64,000 nucleotides of DNA from Riptortus pedestris (GCA_019009955.1 CM032233.1:94249501-94313500), one strand, 5' to 3'. Numbered from the stretch's first letter, positions 32,521 through 44,581 are shown. Translations and numbers: made by a program. The notes: a model not told the origin generated them from the letters alone.

Positions 32521-33047
32521 GAAAACTTCTGAAGTCCTATATACATACTTCTGAAAAGACGCCTTGGAAGTAAAAAGGCTATGGATACAAAAGAAATGTT
32601 CTTGAATAGCTGAGGCGTGGACAAGCTTGATTTATTGAACAGTAAACTTTATAGTTACTAAATGTTTGGGATAGGGGTTGTTTTGTGGTAAGCCGTACGA
32701 CTCATTTCTGGGTAATTCATGCTCTATTCCGGCTAGACACACGTTAGTATTCTGGAACTGTGTGACATTAGAGGGAATCGTTGAAAACCCTTATCCCATC
32801 CCCTGGTAGCCCACAAGTCATTGCGAGACAATTTGAGGGGAGCTCTTCCATTAGTGACATAGTTAAATATCGAAGAGTATGGTTGGCTATTGGCTATAAA
32901 TTCTCAATTCTCCAAATAGAGGAGTTTATTTAATTTTTATACGGACAGTTTCAGGGATAATTGGTTCCCTTCTTCAGAGCTAACAATGATAAAAAACCAA
33001 CAAGTTTAAGAAATTTGTGAAAAATAGTGAAAAAGAAATTTTGAACG
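32521..33047. other. Spacer, no recognised feature
   Basis: Single-copy DNA without notable frames. Confidence 0.4.
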
Positions 33048-33945
33048 ATGGTCATATATATAATTTTTTTTATAACATATAATGTGACAATAGCAAAAGG
33101 GGGGGGTGGATGTAAAAACAAAGCGGTCTAGCGGTCGGAATTTTTGTTTAATCGTAACCAAACTCAATATTTCAGCTTTTTTATGTAAAAATAAACGTCA
33201 AGTGCGTTAACAGCTGAATAAAACAATAGAATCAATCGTATTGCAAATGTGTTGTTCTATAAATGTTGTTATGTACATGTTTCCTCATATGTACATATTA
33301 ACTGAGATATTTCCATGTTTTAGTTTTCGGCCCCCAGTAAACGCCCACTCCTACACGTGTCATATTAACAATAAACTGTTATATCATGAACGACTTCATT
33401 CCAAGGTTAAATGCCAAACATTGGTTTCATTGAACTTTTATTTTGTGAGACACATGCAAATTACGATATGCGATGACGTCATTAATTAAGACTTTTCGTT
33501 CTCTACTCGAAAATGTTTATTCGATTTATACCATACTCGATATTTAACCGTTTCAGGCTACACTGTAGATCATAATTGTTATTGGTGGAAATCGGACATG
33601 GAATAGTGGGAGTTTACAGGGGGGAGGGGTTGATAATTCAAATTACTAATTATTATGAGTCGGATCGTAAAATATTACAGATCTAATCTTGTTAAACCTT
33701 TGATGCTCTACAATTGTTGTTGTATGCATTATTTCGTAACCCAAGTATTAAGAGAGTTATTCTTACTTTATTGTATTCCGTGCTTTCAGTAACCCTACCA
33801 CCCCCCCCCCTTCCTCCACCCCTTCTACTCATTGGTTATTTACATATAAATAGAGAATTTGTGGTGAGATGAGATCACAAGTGTATTATACCAGAAGGTG
33901 GGAAATCTGCTTAGTTTACGCATCCCTTGCGTAAAGAATTTTTAT
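33048..33945 (+). mobile_element. Hel-A copy, long variant, 5' end lost
   Basis: Begins around GGTCATATATATAATT, then GGTCTAGCGGTCGGAATTTT, module 1, the linking segment (GATGACGTCATTAATTAAGAC), module 2, and the 3' end GGTGGGAAATCTGCTTAG with stem-loop ACGCATCCCTTGCGT. Confidence 0.88.
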
Positions 33946-34930
33946 TTGTACACGGATGAGTTACACACAAGCTTGGAGAATGCGGTGCAAATAAAGAGCT
34001 ATTTTGCTATGAATCAGAAATGCTTTACGGAACATCCGGAAGTACTGTACGTAAGTTTGTACTGATTTTTAAGTTGTGGTTGCGAAAGTTTGTTAGAATT
34101 AGTAAAGTATAAAGAAAAAGAAAATAGGATTTCGAAGAAACGTTTAAACTCTCCGTCGAGTTTAAAATTTTATTCACGGGGAGATATCCAACGTTCATTT
34201 AGACTACACGTCATGTACAGGATTAATTACAAACTGTTAATAAGAAATCAAGAAGCCGAAGAAGCGTGAACTAACCAATCATGTTTATTATTTAATAAAA
34301 TTACGGTACAATTGCGGTATTTAATTTGAATTTTCACAACTTCCGGTTCACCTCAGGAATTTTTCTAACTATTGACTTGCCATTGCAAATTGTAAAAACC
34401 ATTGCACAGTTTAGAACGTTAAGCATCTATTACATAAAGTTTTCAATGAAAAATGTATACAGTAATATAACCAAAAAGAAATTTACACATTCTGTAATTT
34501 AAATATGAATGGAGACATTTATTATATAATGCGTCATTGCGCTATTTACACCCCTTTTAGAGAAAAGTATTTACCTTCCATCAAACAGCCAGCTGATAAT
34601 TCACAACTTCATTATATTATAAATATTGCAACTAGAGTATATATTAAGATTTTTAAGTATTTAAGAAATAGTCTCAAACTCCGCTAATCTTAGCTGAGTT
34701 AAAACGTCAAATTTTTTTTCTTCTCTTAATTTTTTTTGTACTGTCATACCTATGTATTAGTAAGAACAGGGCCTTACTTATCATAATGATAAGTATAATA
34801 CTACTATTATATTGAAAATATAGTGTTTAAATATTAGATATGAATATTAAAATATATATGACACTTATTAGTTTAGATTTTTCTAGATATGTTAATGTAA
34901 ATTCTAGCCAGTTATACCTAATTCTAGTAA

Positions 34931-34931
<1 letters not shown>
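33946..34931. other. AT-rich spacer, no recognised feature
   Basis: Single-copy. A 60-codon frame at 34505-34687 is unrecognised. Confidence 0.4.

Positions 34932-34992
<61 letters not shown>
34932..34992. repeat. (AC)n microsatellite
   Basis: About 30 AC units without interruption. Confidence 0.96.
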
Positions 34993-34994
<2 letters not shown>

Positions 34995-35774
34995 TGTATT
35001 AAGGAGCTATTAACATAGAATAACTAACCTCATTATATAAGGCCTACTCCTTGCTATAAGAAAAATTCTTGTAAGCAATAAAAAAATAGAAATTTGAAGC
35101 ATAATATTTGATTGAATTGAAAAACTGTGCTAAGACGAGAAAATGTAGCAGACGAAAGCTAAATTAATGTTCCAACAGATATATAGTGGAATTAGATGCT
35201 TGCTAGAGTTTGTTCTTGTTTGAACTTCGAAGGCCACTAACCTCTAGTTGGCACGTCACAGCTTACGAAATGAAGTTGGAACGTTGGCAGGAATAAACAT
35301 TTTATTTCAATCATTAAGTCACTCGTTATTAAGTTAAATGGGATGGGTGCCCGGCCAGAGGAATAAAAATCACCATTGATTTTCCAATTTCCCACTGTTT
35401 ATTTAGGTTCTGGCACGTTTTCTATTTTTAACTTCAATACTAAATTCTCAGCCCCTTTTGATGAAGAGCGAACGTAAATTCAAATGTTATATAAGTTAAT
35501 GATATGTTAAATATTCCTGTTTATACATTTACTTCAAATATTCATTTGTTTTGGATACTCATTTCACCGGTGCTCATACAAATAGTTCTATTACGGACAC
35601 TCCATGAAATTTTAGCATATGTTTTTGAAAACACACGGGTAAACATACATACACTCACAAAAGCCTAATGAGGATCTACTAACGAAAATGATTATAGTTC
35701 TGCTTTTTTTTAAAATTATGTTTAATAATTTCTCTGTCATATCCACAAAAATTGGTTTTGGCCCTTGAACAATG
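34993..35774. other. Spacer, no recognised feature
   Basis: Contains GAAGGCCACTAACCTCTAG near 35228, weakly like the GGTCACTAACCC repeats at 37617 and 38588. Confidence 0.4.
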
Positions 35775-36308
35775 TGGATTGAGCAGATTTCATATAAGCG
35801 AAATCAGCATTGAGGTTGTACTCACGACATGAAATCTAAAAAATGTCATCAAATGCCCATCTATCCTACATAAGAGATGACGAAAATCAGGTCCGGTTGT
35901 ACGATATACAATTCTTGATTGATTGATTTCAAATTCGGTATTTAAACGTTTTAACCCCCATGTTTGTCAATAGATGTAATCACACTTGAGGTGATGAATT
36001 TCGAAAATTCCGAGTAGCGAATTTAATTTCCTTTAAATGTTGACCTAAACATTGCTCCTTGAGCATCAACCGAAATATTTTCATTTTCAAGTTTTCAGCC
36101 TTAACAAACCCCCATTCCTACTTTTCCGATTTTCAATTTGAGAAACTGACTCATTAAACATCTCAATATTCAGCTTGCATTTCGATTTCTGATTAGATAG
36201 TTTTTTTACTACGGGAGAAATAGAGAATAGATGTTGAGTTAACATCGTCACACGTCAGCTCGTTGGAAATCTTCTGAGTTTCTGCAGCCCCTAGGTGACG
36301 AACTTTTT
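35775..36308 (+). mobile_element. Hel-A copy, complete, old, without microsatellite
   Basis: 5' end GAGCAGATTTCATATAAGCG; the block ends in AGGTCCGGTTGTACGATATA in place of an AT tract. One diverged module follows. The 3' end is TTGGAAATCTTCTGAGTTTC, then TGCAGCCCCTAGGTGACGAA. Divergence is higher than in most copies. Confidence 0.85.
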
Positions 36309-37616
36309 TTACTGTTCCAAATACAGGGACTTTTTCGGAAAACATCTGCAGATTACTTATTCAGTAATTATGATTACTTTTACGAAATGTTCCGCTGTTA
36401 AGCCTTCATACTCCGGCCCTTTAAATGTTCTTTTTACAGGTGAAAGACAACTCTCTCCAAGGCAGGATCTCGTTGGATCGACTGAATTATTTTCTTTGTT
36501 CTAAATATAAAAGTCCTTTTCTTTGTTCAATAAAGGACGTTAAATCGTTACAAAAATGCCGCAGGTGTAGTTTTGGGTTGTTGATTGACAACTTGATCAA
36601 TGTTCAATATTTTAACAAATTATTTAGCTCGTCAAAATTATCTTAATTTATTTCCTAAAAACCAACGGTTAATTTTGACTGTTTGACCTCCAGGAACATC
36701 AGCCTGCACACACTATCAAATGTGAAATATGAAGGGAAAGGAGATGATTGTTCTAGGGGAAATACTCTTAGGTACTATCCGACTATCCCATAATTCTTCT
36801 CCACTAACATCCGACAAATTGCCAATGACGGGATTTGACACGCTCCTGGGGAAATCTCTACATGAGCATTTAAATTGCTTTGATTTTATGAATAGCGTCG
36901 ATAATTAATTATACCCACAGTACTATAATTTTTTTCTCTGCCGCAATATTAAAATCACAAGATAGTCACCCTTCCCAACCCCCTGGTCACCCTTGTGAGA
37001 GCACACCAGCAATTCGGCAGGTCAGGGACCTTGTATTGTAAAAGAAAACACACTTTTCTCAATGTCTCCTCCAACTCACTTCAGAACATGTCTTCATTGA
37101 TCATTCGTTGCTAAGTATTTGTTAATGGTGTTATCCCAAATGGCTTGGCTTGATTTCGTCTCTTTCTCAATAACAGCCAAAATCAAGAAAAAAGTTCTCA
37201 CTCAGCTCTTCAGTAGCTTCGTGTGCCATAAACGCGAGAGGGGAGTTTGGCTATGACCTACTCACCCACATGTACAGGAAACTCAACAGTTCATATACCA
37301 TCCTAAAGAGTGGACAATGTTGGTATGATGGCAACATATTACAACATTCAAAATACTAATCCCGGATATATTTCGTGACATCTTATTAAATTAAGCGTAG
37401 AGTGTGAGAGCCATAGGCAAATTCATGTATCAAATACTTTAAACCATGGAATTATTTAAGCAATATTTTTGGTAATACTAATACACACAAACACACACAC
37501 ATATAAATATATATATACACATACACACAATATTTAGAAATCCAATGAATTAACTCATAACAAAAAGTTACGAAATCAAAGTAGAATAATTGGAGGGAAC
37601 ATGTGAGGTTAAAACA
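36309..37616. other. Spacer, no recognised feature
   Basis: Single-copy DNA. Frames at 36295-36504 and 36425-36646 have no recognisable domain. Confidence 0.4.
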
Positions 37617-37672
37617 TTGAAAGGTCACTAACCCATGAGTCAGGGTTAAGGTTGGTTTGGATCGACAGATGT
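37617..37672 (+). repeat. Short dispersed repeat, copy 1
   Basis: AAAGGTCACTAACCCATGAG then TCAGGGTTAAGGTTGG. The block AACCC(A/C)TGAGTCAGGGTT is a small near-palindrome. Confidence 0.7.
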
Positions 37673-38587
37673 GGCTCTCTGGCGTTTTTCACTCAATTTA
37701 TTTAATATATATATATGTATATATATAAATATATATAAACACATATATGACGTTATTTTGCAGTAGTAGTCATGTCTTCCATTCATGAACAAAAGCTATA
37801 TTACTACAGTGTTGCTGCATTTTCTTCTATTTTTTCCCCTTTTCAATGGACTGTTGCTGTGTGGTGAATGTAATCAGTAGACGTATTGAAAAGCAAAATC
37901 AATGTATCGTTTGGTTCATGTTTATTACTTCCGTTGACATTTTGATTACTCCTGGATTGGCTATTAAACTTCGGTCAGTATCAACATAAGTGAGAATGAA
38001 TGGATGAGAAAATCTAAGGCTTGAATGCTACGTACAAATAATCTTAAAGAGCAATAACTAGAAAAATAGTGTTACTTTTGTTAGTTATTTTCTCTTCAAA
38101 ATTCTATTGCAGTACATATTTTATAGAAGCATATTTAATGAGTTGATGTATTGAAAAGCACGGGGAAAGGATTAATTTAATATAGAATTCATTTATTGAT
38201 TAGCTTAAAGAAATTAGGATGTTGAGAGTTCCGTTTTAATATGAAATTCAAGGAAAAATAAGAGAGGGAATAATTGTGCATTAGATTATGGAATGAGACA
38301 AATTCCTATGTTCGAGTTACAGTTGGTGGAAGTTCATTAGTTCAATTCTCTGGCATATTTATAATATTGTGAGTCAGCTTTGATCCAGTTATTTTATCAT
38401 TTGAGATATTCCCTCCCAATATATATGAAGGAAGGGAATTTATTGAGTTCAAAGAATGAAATGCATAGTGTAGTGGCAGTGGAAGGCAGTGCTTATTTCA
38501 TTTATTAATTTATTGAATATGCGGATATCGATGTACTCCGAATATGATGAAATCCATGACCAAGTCAGATGTAGCGTATGGGCTCCG
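37673..38587. other. Spacer between the two short repeats
   Basis: AT-rich single-copy DNA with a degenerate AT tract at 37706-37748. Confidence 0.4.
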
Positions 38588-38640
38588 AAAGGTCACTAAC
38601 CCCTGAGTAAGGGTTATAGTTAGAGTAGATAGATAGATGT
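38588..38640 (+). repeat. Short dispersed repeat, copy 2
   Basis: GAAAGGTCACTAACCCCTGA then GTAAGGGTTATAGTTAG, in the same orientation as 37617, 971 bp downstream. Confidence 0.7.
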
Positions 38641-39110
38641 GATATATCCTCGGCTTGCTGGGGTCGATTTGTCCGCTTGGCTAGCCTATATATTTAAAAA
38701 AGAAGGAAAGTGGAGAGGTATCGGGAAGAGAGAGAGCGGGCGAGGGGAGGGAGAGAGGCTGGAGGGCGGCCGGTTTTTTGCACGGAGGCTGGGTTGTGCG
38801 CAAGATCGCCCCACCCAGGGTACAGGGGGGCCCCCTCCCACCCTGGCGGAGGTTCGATTGATTGGAATCGGGCCGGCGGGCCGATCAGCCAATAGCCTCT
38901 CTCGGCTCTAGCGCCCATGCGCTACAACCCCTTCGACACTTATGTATTATCTATCAATACATTATAGGGCCCACTCCCCTCCCCCCGCTCTATCCCCCCT
39001 TGTTACCCTTCGATTTTTTCCCCTTTCCCTCTACCTTGGCCTGCCGATCGGTGTCCACACTCCGCCCTTATTCCCGCCATCAGTAGCAGCTCCACATCCC
39101 AAACCCCCAA
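38641..39110. other. GC-rich island
   Basis: The strongest GC rise in the window, with a purine-rich left part (38700-38775), a centre with GGGCCGGCGGGCC-type palindromic blocks (38868-38880) and a C-rich right part. Five overlapping frames on both strands are by-products of the composition, and none has a recognisable domain. It could be a promoter-associated or otherwise constrained region, or simply an unusual single-copy insert. Confidence 0.5.
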
Positions 39111-39149
39111 TGTGCCCTTAGTCGGATTAGTAAACCTGCAATACACTCT

Positions 39150-40830
39150 CTTACGAAATATTCGGGCATGTTTCTAAATGCAATATTAATTCCATTGATG
39201 GAATTAAACAATTGCTTATGTGTACTTCATTCAATCAGTGTTGAGAAACGCTGCAAGCTGACCCCATGGCTCATAAGTTAGATATCAACTTATCTAAACA
39301 AATATTCTACTTTCAACAAACACAGCTCACATTCCTATCAATTAACGAATTAACTGTGACTGAGCGCCAAATACTCTGATTTGTCCATATTGTCCACACT
39401 AAAATCGCTTTGCTCCTTATTAAAATTTCTTCAGAAACATCTTCCAATGTAAACTGTTTTACTACTGTAATATAGTGTGATGTGAAAGCACGTCATCTTT
39501 GATGTGTATTTCAATGTGTATTGAGAAACGCTGCAAGCTGTCCCTATGGCTCATACGTTACATATCAACATATCTAAACAAATATTTTACTTTCAACAAA
39601 CACAGCTCACATTCCTATCAATAATTGTGTATTGACTGTGACTGAGGGCAAAAAAATAAACTGATTTTTCTATATTGATGACACTAAAATCGCTTTGCTT
39701 CTTATTAAAATTTCTTCCGAAACATCTTGTAATGGAAACTGTTTTACTACTGCAATATACTGAGATGTGGAAGCACGTCATCCTTGATGTGTATTTCAAT
39801 GGGTATTGAGAAACGCTTCAAGCTGTCCCCATGGCTCATAAGTTAGATATGAACATATCAAAACAAATATTCTACAACTTTCTGCAAACACTGTTCACAT
39901 TCCTAAGATTAATCCTGAAGTGACTGTGACTGAGGACAAAAAGATACACAGATATGTCCATGTCGAAGAATTAATAAAGAAACTAAAATCGCTTTCCTTA
40001 TTATGAAAATTTCTTCAGAAACTCTTTTACTATGTAATATACTGTGTTGTGAAAGCATGTCATCCTATAATAAATTTAAGATTAATAAAAATCATGCTAA
40101 TAAATAATAAAGTCAACTAATATATTTGAAGTGTTATGACGGTTGGCCAATTAATTTATAACATTTTATATAATGTATTTATTGAATTTGAGATATTTCT
40201 AAGAAAAAATGAATTATATGAGTTTCTATTTAATATTCTGTAACTGTTGTAGAAAAACAAAAATATGACGAAATATTTGGGCATGCTTCTAAATGTCATA
40301 TTAATTCCATTGTTGAAATTAAACAACTGGTTATGTGTACTTCAATGGGTATTGAGAAATGCTGCAAGCTGTCCCCATGACTCGTAAGTTAGATATGAAC
40401 TTATCAACACGAATATTCTACATTACAGCAAGAACAGCTCACATGCCTGTGAACGGAAAAGTATTATATCTGTTCCTATTTAATACTATGTAGAAAAATT
40501 AACTGGTGTAATGTTGTAGAAGAACATAAATATGACGAAATATTTGGGCATGCTTCTAAATGCAATATTAATTCCATTGTTGGAAGGGTTATGTGTACTT
40601 CAATGGGCGTTGAGATATACTATATAATAATCCAGAATTGGCTGTGACTTAAGAACAAAACTTTGACAGATTTGTCCATATAATAAAGAAACTAAAACCG
40701 CTTTTCTTCTTATTGAAATGTATTCAGAAACATCTTCCAAACTCTTTTACTAATACACTGTGGTTATTTTAGTAGTCTGATAAATTACTGCTTTATGCAA
40801 AGTGAGGTAAAATTTAAATTACAAATATGA
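39150..40830 (+). repeat. Degenerate tandem repeat cluster, about 280-bp unit
   Basis: The anchor TTGAGAAACGCTGCAAGCTG recurs at 39241, 39521, 39806 and 40352, and weakly near 40610. The spacings are 280, 285 and 546. Each unit also has CCCATGGCTCATAAGTTAGA, AAACACAGCTCACATTCC, AAAATCGCTTTGCT and AGCACGTCATC. A longer unit type carries the segment 40070-40260, which recurs at 42189-42400. Confidence 0.85.
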
Positions 40831-41029
40831 GCAATAAGTTTTACATTTAATATAAAGTCGAGAGACTCCTATTGGCCATTCATTAACAAGTTGAAAATAT
40901 CATCTCTCCTTCTATATGTACATACCCGACAATACTCTTCTGAAACAAAATATGAGCCTGTTCTACAAACGTAATATAAAAGATAAATCAAGGCAAATGG
41001 ATTTTGCTTCGAACTGCCAAACACAAATA

Positions 41030-41987
41030 TTGGGTTGTAACATATGAAATGACCGTTTGTAGAATCAGGAAAAAAATGAAAAATTAAGATCGAATCTGAA
41101 ATATTATTCATTCAAAGTATTTACCATCATTTTCAATACACTTCTGCCAACGACTTACCAAGTTTTCTATCCCACTTTTGAAAACGTTTGTGTCACGTGT
41201 TGAAAGAAATTCAGAAAATGCATTTTTAATGTCTAAATCATCTGTAAAAAATTTTCCTCGCAAAAAGTTGTCCAAACTCCGAAAAAAGTGGTAGTCTGTA
41301 GGAGATAGATCAGGGGAATATGGGGGGTGTGGTAAGACTTCATAGCCCAACTCCTTTAATTAATTGAGGAATGGTTCGTTTCTTTGACGAGCAAGCAAAG
41401 AAACACACGTCTCTTGGCGTTTTAACTGCTGACGTTCGTTGAGCTCGTGCGGGACCCAGGAATCGAGCTTTTTCACCTTTCCAATCGTTTTTAAATGCCT
41501 GGAGACCGTCATATGACTTGTGCCTAGCTCTGACACAAGTTCTCTGACTGTTTTATGAGGGTCTTCTTCAACAGCTTTTTTAAGATCTTCGTCCTCCACT
41601 GATGAGTGAGGTCGTCCACGGGGCTGATTTTCTAAAGTCGTATCTCCTGAAGAAAATTTTGAAAACCAACGACGAATAATTCTTTCATTAGCACTTCCTT
41701 CGCCAAACGCACGATTAATATTCCTTGCTGACTGGGCCGCGGAATGACCAAGTTTATACTCGTAAAAGGAAAGTATCCGGAAATCGCGTGTTTCCATGTT
41801 CCCGATTGATATTAAACTAAAATATGTAAACCTACTTGGGACAAAAACAAACATAGCTTGCGACTAGAGGATTAACAAATGTTTATTATAGATGGTAAAT
41901 ATTTTGCTTGGAATCAACACACAACGTTTTAATCCTTTATAAAGATTAGGGTTTAAAAAATCGGACACTTCATGTGTTACAACCCAA
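41030..41987 (-). mobile_element. mariner element with internal deletion
   Basis: Inverted terminal repeats of about 26 bp start TTGGGTTGTAACA on both ends (41030-41055, 41962-41987) and are flanked by TA (41028-41029, 41988-41989), the mariner target duplication. The length is 958 bp, against about 1.3 kb for complete mariners. The host sequence is the repeat cluster that continues at 42189. A non-autonomous deletion derivative. Confidence 0.95.
41108..41797 (-). pseudogene. mariner transposase, middle deleted
   Basis: A cut-and-paste transposase of the IS630-Tc1-mariner superfamily. The start is chosen at 41797 (METRDFRIL), since the upstream residues are not family-like. Residues 1-60 form the first helix-turn-helix region (INRAFGEGSANERIIRRWF), followed by the linker QPRGRPHSS. 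The second helix-turn-helix lies around VSELGTSHMTVSRHLKTIGK, and WVPHEL is the conserved family motif. The protein then reads RNEPFL, meets TAA at 41360-41362, and continues in the same frame as LKELGYEV, PPYSPDLSPTDYHFF and LISRW-like SRWQKCIENDG. About 110 residues holding the first two catalytic aspartates (the TGDE and HDNARPH regions) are missing; the third, in the SPDL..TDYH region, remains. The wording is closest to Hsmar1/cecropia-type transposases. It is catalytically dead, although the terminal DNA-binding half is intact up to the stop. Confidence 0.95.
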
Positions 41988-42177
41988 TATTTCAAGAAAA
42001 GCGTGTCATTAAAAGATTAAAGTATAAATTCATATTTGAAGGTTGAAAAAGAAGAAAACTAGCAAACGTGTTTAATTATAAAACAAATCTCCAATACATC
42101 TGTTATAGAAATAGGTTAAAATATAATTTATGGTGTGGCATACCCGTATTGTCTCTTTAAAGTGGAAACCAGTTTCT

Positions 42178-42410
42178 CCTCATTTATAAAGCATGTCTTC
42201 CTTTAATAAATATAAGACTGATGACCAATCATGTCAATAAATAATAAAGACAAATAATATATTTTTAGTGTTATGACGACTGACCAATTAATTTATTATA
42301 TTTTATATAATGTATTTATTGAATTTGAGGTATTTTTGAGAGATTTTATGAGTTCCTGAATAATACTGGGTAGAGAAATTAACTGCCGTAATGTTTTACA
42401 CAAACAAAAT
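42178..42410 (+). repeat. Repeat-cluster segment beyond the mariner
   Basis: It matches 40060-40260 (AATAAATAATAAAG, TTATGACG, TTATATAATGTATTTATTGA), so the mariner inserted into this repeat array. Confidence 0.8.
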
Positions 42411-43068
42411 GATCACGTATCCCATTATGCTTTTTTTAACATTTAGTGTGGTAATAAATACTTTTCATTCCATTTAAACTGATTTGTTATGTCTTCCGGG
42501 CTTCGTGTTTTTCATTGTCTTCTACCTTGGCCTTAGGCGTGGTATTACCGCCTGCCTCAAACGAAAAATGCATGGATACAACTCGAATAACTAGCAGTTT
42601 CCATCAACAAAATTATAAAGTAATTTTTTGTATTAGCATAATGCACTATACAATAAAATTTGAAATAAAATGAAATTTTTACTGAAATATCAAAATTAAT
42701 GAAAAGAACGTAGCGTTTAACACTCATTCTATTTACGTTCCACAGTTGCGCTAGGACACGTTGGCGAATTGTGTTCTTCAAGAATTCCATTAATCATCCA
42801 GTTTTGAAATTGGAAATATAACTCACATAATAGTGTGTGTTTAATTTCTTAGTAACCTTCAGCTTCTACTTAAGTAATTGGTGTGTAAACTAACAAAACC
42901 CCCACTAATAAACCCTAACCACCCCTAACAAAACATATCTTACTTACTCCATCTCTTTATAGATTTTTATGAAAGTTAATCACAATATGTTGAAACGTGT
43001 AGCATAGACTTTGAGACCAAAAATAATGAGAATAGTTATACTTTAGACAATGAGTAGTATTTAATTTT
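42411..43068. other. Spacer, no recognised feature
   Basis: AT-rich single-copy DNA. The 77-codon reverse frame at 42557-42790 is unrecognised. Confidence 0.4.
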
Positions 43069-43285
43069 TATTATTTATTAACATCCACGTTTTTCTACCG
43101 TGTCTAATTGGAACGGATTATTTGCAGCTCACCACTCTTTTCTAGCCAGAGTGGTACTAGGGAATTTATTTAATGTGTCCGCCACTAAATAAATTCCTAT
43201 TGCCCAGACGGGAATCGAACTCGCCACTCTCACATGGTAAACCTAGAGTGGCAACGCTTTAACTCACATGGCTAACCAGAGCCCC
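43069..43285 (-). mobile_element. tRNA-derived SINE, full length, with internal inversion
   Basis: On the reverse strand it starts GGGGCTCTGGTTAGCCATGT and has the B box GAGTTCGATTCCCGTC, the body (GAATTTATTTAGTGGCGGAC, CTCTGGCTAGAAAAGAG) and a TAA tail. Between the A and B boxes a segment bounded by GCCACTCT and AGAGTGGC is inverted relative to the other copies. Confidence 0.9.
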
Positions 43286-43639
43286 GATTCGTATTTAAAA
43301 ATTGCATAAAATAATAATCAACATTGCTAATTTAATGCTGGTTTTGGTCCAAACGTATTCGTACTAGTGGCTTAAACAGCTAATCGGGTTATTCATAAAC
43401 TTTCCATCTATTCCATCTTGTAGATGATTAAAAACAAACTGTCTCATTTACACACATATGTGAGTGTGTGATGTAAATGCTCAGCAATGTAGCACATGCT
43501 CATTTGCAATTATAGCATTCCATTCCTTTATTTATAGGTTTTTATCCTTTACTTAACTCCCATTCATACTAACGGGATTTTTAAATATCAGCAATTGCAT
43601 CACTAATCATAGCATGCCCAACTTAAATTTGAAATTGCT

Positions 43640-43750
43640 GTTATATAGGCTTCTTATTAGTGGAGAAATGGGAAATGTAATTTGAGGTGACAACGTCGGT
43701 ATAACATTCCAGCACGTGGAAAATATGCTTAATTTATCCAGAACATTCGT
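43640..43750 (+). mobile_element. Hel-A 3'-end fragment
   Basis: GGTATAACATTCCAGCACGT, GGAAAATATGCTTAATTTAT, then GTGATGGACTGTTT. The stem-loop is degraded. Confidence 0.7.
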
Positions 43751-43936
43751 GATGGACTGTTTCCTTTGCTGGTGTCCACGTTTCACCGCTATACATAAAT
43801 GCTGGTCATATGTATTTTGACTTTTTTGCAGGGCATGGAAGCATCTTGTTCCAGCGACCATTCTGCCTTCTATATCTGCTTCTAGTAGAATACGGGTACT
43901 ACGTCCGGTTACTATCCTCCCAGCTATTTTCCTCAA
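43715..43936 (-). pseudogene. LINE reverse transcriptase remnant
   Basis: The reverse-strand frame reads RKIAGRIVTGRS, then ADIEGRMVAGTRCFHALQKS, which fits the 'I..Ri.aGnrCf.al...l' segment of an RT thumb domain. A shifted frame just downstream reads YSGETWTPAKET, close to the following YG.E.WT motif. The frameshift between them and the shortness show a dead copy. The family is not the same as either of the other two LINE remnants on visible residues. It abuts the Hel-A 3' end on its downstream side. Confidence 0.5.
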
Positions 43937-43939
43937 TTA

Positions 43940-44388
43940 GTGAAGATATAAGGAAATATATGGCTCTCATGTCATGTTTCGTTTAGGAAATTCTCTTAGA
44001 GAGAAGAAAGCTCCTGATTAATATGGAAAGAGGATAAGATATGGCCAAACTGCTATGATGGACGTTGGCCCCAACTAAATTTTAATATAATGAGAATGAA
44101 TTATTGAGCACTATCGTGTAACTATCATGCCAACTCTATTAGCACAATAACTTGCTAGCAGGTTAGTCAAAGCCATTATACATTCTATCACGACATCATT
44201 ACCTTTATTTTGAAAATTTAATACAATGGTAATAAATTCATGAAAGCAGCAACTAAACCGTCTTCTGGAATACAATTCAATGAAAACTGTTTGTATGCTT
44301 CAATTCATCCATAAAAGTCATTTATTTTTCTACTTACATCATTTGTATTATTTGGATTGTGTACAGTTTACTGGCTAAATACGTAGCA
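43940..44388. other. Spacer, no recognised feature
   Basis: Single-copy AT-rich DNA. Confidence 0.4.
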
Positions 44389-44581
44389 GGGGCTCGGGTT
44401 AATAACGTGAGTTTAAGCCTTGGTCGTAATCTCACTTCGTAAACCTAGAGTTCGATTCTAACCTGGGGAATAGGGATTTATTGATGGACAGACTTATGAA
44501 ATAAAATCCCTCTCACCCTAGTAGTGTAGATCACCCCTCCCAATTAGTCTTAGTAGCACCAAGTGGGTGCAAATAAATAAC
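44389..44581 (+). mobile_element. tRNA-derived SINE, full length, diverged
   Basis: Starts GGGGCTCGGGTTAATAACGT. The B box GAGTTCGATTCTAACC is partly decayed and the tail is AAATAAATAA. A small deletion removes GTGGC between AGAGT and the B box. Confidence 0.87.

Noticed and set aside
38639..38918. Five overlapping 61-90 codon frames in the GC-rich island
   Set aside because: Low stop-codon frequency from GC-rich composition, with no domain or preferred strand.
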